From positions 1 through 8,241 of the forward strand of contig JAGVPR010000233.1 of the NCBI GenBank assembly GCA_020052115.1: DNA of 8,241 nt, in the 5' to 3' direction. Source of the DNA: Candidatus Eiseniibacteriota bacterium (GTDB taxonomy: Bacteria > Eisenbacteria > RBG-16-71-46 > JAGVPR01). Positions 6,989 to 8,241 of this stretch are shown here, in pieces; within the stretch, counting starts at the first letter, position 1; each line of letters starts with the position of its first letter. The notes under the pieces are model-generated. The model worked only from the letters and a program-made list of their open reading frames with translations, did not search any database and was not told where the DNA came from. The position numbers and the translations under genes are program-made.

Positions 6989-7927
6989 CTATATCTCCGT
7001 CTTTCGTTCCTTGAGCCGTTCCGGCGCCGCCGCAGCGGCCATTCCCTTGTAGGCCATGTAGTGCGCGCGCTTGACGCCGTTGGGAAGCTCTCGGGGGATG
7101 CCCTCGATGCTCTGCGTTTCGAAGAAGGGATAATCCTGCGGGAAGTCGGGCCGCGTGCAACCGAAGCACGGGACGCCGATCCGCGTCTTGGATGACCGGC
7201 GGTTCCACAGAAGCTTGTTGCACGGACCGTAGACGAGCGGCCCGTGACAACCCTTGTAGAAGAACAGGCAGCCCTTCTCACCGAATTCCTTCTCTTCGAC
7301 GCGGTACTCGTGATACTCGTTTCGCGTGCAGCCCTGATGAACCAGGACGCCATACCAGGGAAGCGGCCGGTGGTAATCGTCCAGCTCCGGCGCCCGCCCG
7401 GCCACCAGCGCGGAGAGCAGACCGAGGATCACCTCGCAATGAGCTGGGCAGCCTGCCAGGTTCACGACGGGAACGCCGCTACGCGCTGCGAACTGTTCGC
7501 CGAGAAACCCGCCCTTCGTCCACTTCGTGAACTGCAGGCCCGCGGCTTCGACCTTGGCGCCCGTACCGATTCCTCCGAAGCTCGCGCAAGTCCCCACCGC
7601 CACGACGTAATTGGCCTTCCGAGCCAGCGCGGAGATGAGATCCTTCTTCGGGCGGCCGTGGAAGGTGTCATACATCCCGCTGCCGCCCGGCCCGCGGATG
7701 ACCGTGCCCTCCACACACAGAATGTCCAGTTCCTGCTCACCCGTAGTCAGCCGATCGAGGAGCATAGTCTGCTCCGCCGCGCTGGAGTTGGAGAGCGAAG
7801 GATGCCAGAGGACGTCGATGCCGAGCGATTCCATGCCTTCGGGCAAGCTCGGATCCTCGGCATTGAGGAGAGACATCGTATCGCCGCCGCACCCGCCGGA
7901 TTGAAGCCAGTAGAGGTTCATCGACAT
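6989..7927 (-). CDS. hupS: [NiFe]-hydrogenase small (Fe-S electron transfer) subunit, group 2-like
   Basis: This 312-residue subunit carries the Fe-S chain that moves electrons to or from the active site. Expected ligands are visible. Proximal cluster: C13, C114 (GTCASFGGI) and C160 (AGCPAH). Distal cluster: H197 and C200 (VHQGC), C220 and C227. Medial cluster: C236, C254 and C257 (GVPCFGC). The fourth proximal ligand position is Asp16, in SGGCGGDTMSLL, where standard enzymes have Cys. There is no twin-arginine signal and no C-terminal membrane anchor: the protein starts directly at MSMNLYWLQSGG, so the enzyme is cytoplasmic. The WLQSGG start, NAEDP, LWHPSLS and SSKTR segments resemble cyanobacterial-type HupS and sensory HupU (group 2). 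The ATG at 7927 has a perfect AGGAG eight bases upstream, so the open frame running back to 8023 is not used. It is the first gene of the six-gene operon. The symbol is tentative. Confidence 0.95.
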   Translation of the reverse strand: MSMNLYWLQSGGCGGDTMSLLNAEDPSLPEGMESLGIDVLWHPSLSNSSAAEQTMLLDRLTTGEQELDILCVEGTVIRGPGGSGMYDTFHGRPKKDLISALARKANYVVAVGTCASFGGIGTGAKVEAAGLQFTKWTKGGFLGEQFAARSGVPVVNLAGCPAHCEVILGLLSALVAGRAPELDDYHRPLPWYGVLVHQGCTRNEYHEYRVEEKEFGEKGCLFFYKGCHGPLVYGPCNKLLWNRRSSKTRIGVPCFGCTRPDFPQDYPFFETQSIEGIPRELPNGVKRAHYMAYKGMAAAAAPERLKERKTEI

Positions 7928-7935
7928 GGTCCATT

Positions 7936-7940
7936 CTCCT
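7936..7940 (-). promoter_or_regulatory. Strong ribosome binding site of hydrogenase small subunit
   Basis: Minus-strand AGGAG (within GCGAGGAGAA) lies eight bases before the ATG at 7927. It is the best Shine-Dalgarno match in the operon and decides this start over the upstream in-frame ATG at 8023. Confidence 0.8.
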
Positions 7941-7948
7941 CGCCAATG

Positions 7949-7992
7949 ATTATTGCACGAAGAAGAAGAGCTTTTCCCGGCGCCGGTGTCAA
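7949..7992 (-). promoter_or_regulatory. Candidate sigma-70-type promoter of the hydrogenase-kinase operon
   Basis: Two partly conflicting signals lie just upstream of the first gene on the minus strand. A perfect -35 hexamer TTGACA is at 7992-7987, but at 17 bases spacing it meets only TCTTCT (3 of 6 to TATAAT). An extended -10-like TGCAATAAT sits at 7957-7949 (5 of 6 in the hexamer, plus TG) without a good -35 at the right distance. Either would give a leader shorter than about 40 bases. This phylum may use different promoter consensus sequences, so the call is weak. Confidence 0.3.
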
Positions 7993-8241
7993 CGGGGATC
8001 TCATGCGCTACGAACGCCCTCATCAGCGTGGATCGTCAGCGCCAACTCCATGACTCCCACGCTTTCGAGGCCGGGTCTCACTGCTTGAACCGTCCCTGGA
8101 CGCGCCCCCACGTAGACGCACGAACCGGCGTATTGTGCCAAAACTCAGCCGAGAGTAAGCGGCACGCAGGCATCGGGTTCCGGATCCGGGTTCGGGCTGC
8201 AGTTGGCCCACCGTGGCACTCCAATGCTGTAGGCTCCCGGG

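Larger units (their letters stand above)
7928..8241. other. Leader/intergenic region upstream of the operon
   Basis: No gene is supported in this 314-base stretch. A 62-codon minus-strand frame at 8023-8211 has no recognisable motif, and no homologue comes to mind. The region ends next to the small subunit with the ribosome binding site and the candidate promoter described separately. A GC-rich palindrome CCGGATCCGG lies near 8180-8190. The neighbouring gene upstream lies outside the window. Confidence 0.5.

Noticed and set aside
5532..7052. 506-codon open frame on the plus strand
   Set aside because: It lies opposite the large subunit gene; its composition is Arg/Asp-rich with no domain. 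It is a GC-rich antisense shadow.
6987..7250. Extension of the large subunit into the small subunit gene
   Set aside because: It is out of frame with a well-supported small subunit C-terminus; GGAG and a family-like start support the ATG at 6986.
7928..8023. 32-residue extension of the small subunit
   Set aside because: It has no Tat motif, does not resemble the family, and the perfect AGGAG precedes the ATG at 7927.
8124..8140. Sigma-54 promoter suggested by TGGCAC on the minus strand
   Set aside because: The -24-like TGGCAC is present but the -12 element (TTGC at the right spacing) is not; GCCGG is there instead.
8023..8211. 62-codon minus-strand frame upstream of the operon
   Set aside because: There are no motifs or convincing ribosome binding site, and its composition is random-like.
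1..8241. tRNA, rRNA, CRISPR array or riboswitch
   Set aside because: No repeat-spacer pattern, cloverleaf-like segment or conserved RNA motif was seen in the two non-coding regions.

Overview
The window is GC-rich bacterial DNA. All convincing genes lie on the minus strand, so they are described here in transcription order, from high to low coordinates. The phylum cannot be fixed from the sequence. Two features resemble soil and subsurface lineages such as Acidobacteriota, Gemmatimonadota, Myxococcota or neighbouring candidate phyla: the style of the transposase remnant, and the receiver-PP2C and PAS-kinase proteins. This is inference from memory of these families.

Layout: (1) 7928-8241 is a leader with no gene; it carries a possible promoter and a strong ribosome binding site. 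(2) 7927-1223 is one tightly packed run of six genes: [NiFe]-hydrogenase small subunit, large subunit, hydrogenase maturation endopeptidase, a soluble PAS histidine kinase with two C-terminal receiver domains, a stand-alone receiver protein, and a receiver-PP2C (SpoIIE/RsbU-type) phosphatase. Every junction is an overlap of 1-4 bases or a gap of 2-4 bases, so these genes are almost certainly one translationally coupled operon. (3) 859-1222 is non-coding and holds two near-identical 18-bp direct repeats beginning TGT, which look like insertion-sequence ends. (4) 858-46 is a rve-type integrase/transposase that stops just before the last catalytic glutamate and is therefore probably dead.

The hydrogenase has no Tat signal, no cytochrome b partner and no membrane segment. 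Its motifs place it in the cytoplasmic group 2 (HupSL/HupUV-like). The best reading is a hydrogen-responsive signalling module. H2 turnover or binding by the hydrogenase would be read by the PAS domain of the co-transcribed kinase. Phosphate would then pass among four receiver domains, ending on a PP2C phosphatase that could act on an anti-anti-sigma (STAS) protein encoded elsewhere. This differs from the classical HupUV/HoxBC systems, which use a kinase plus an NtrC-type DNA-binding regulator. Two details make the hydrogenase unusual. An Asp (D16) stands where standard small subunits have the second Cys ligand of the proximal Fe-S cluster. The large subunit also keeps a cleavable C-terminal tail with its own protease, which classical sensory hydrogenases lack. 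The sensor role is inference; an energy-yielding or H2-scavenging cytoplasmic hydrogenase that happens to share an operon with its regulators is the main alternative.
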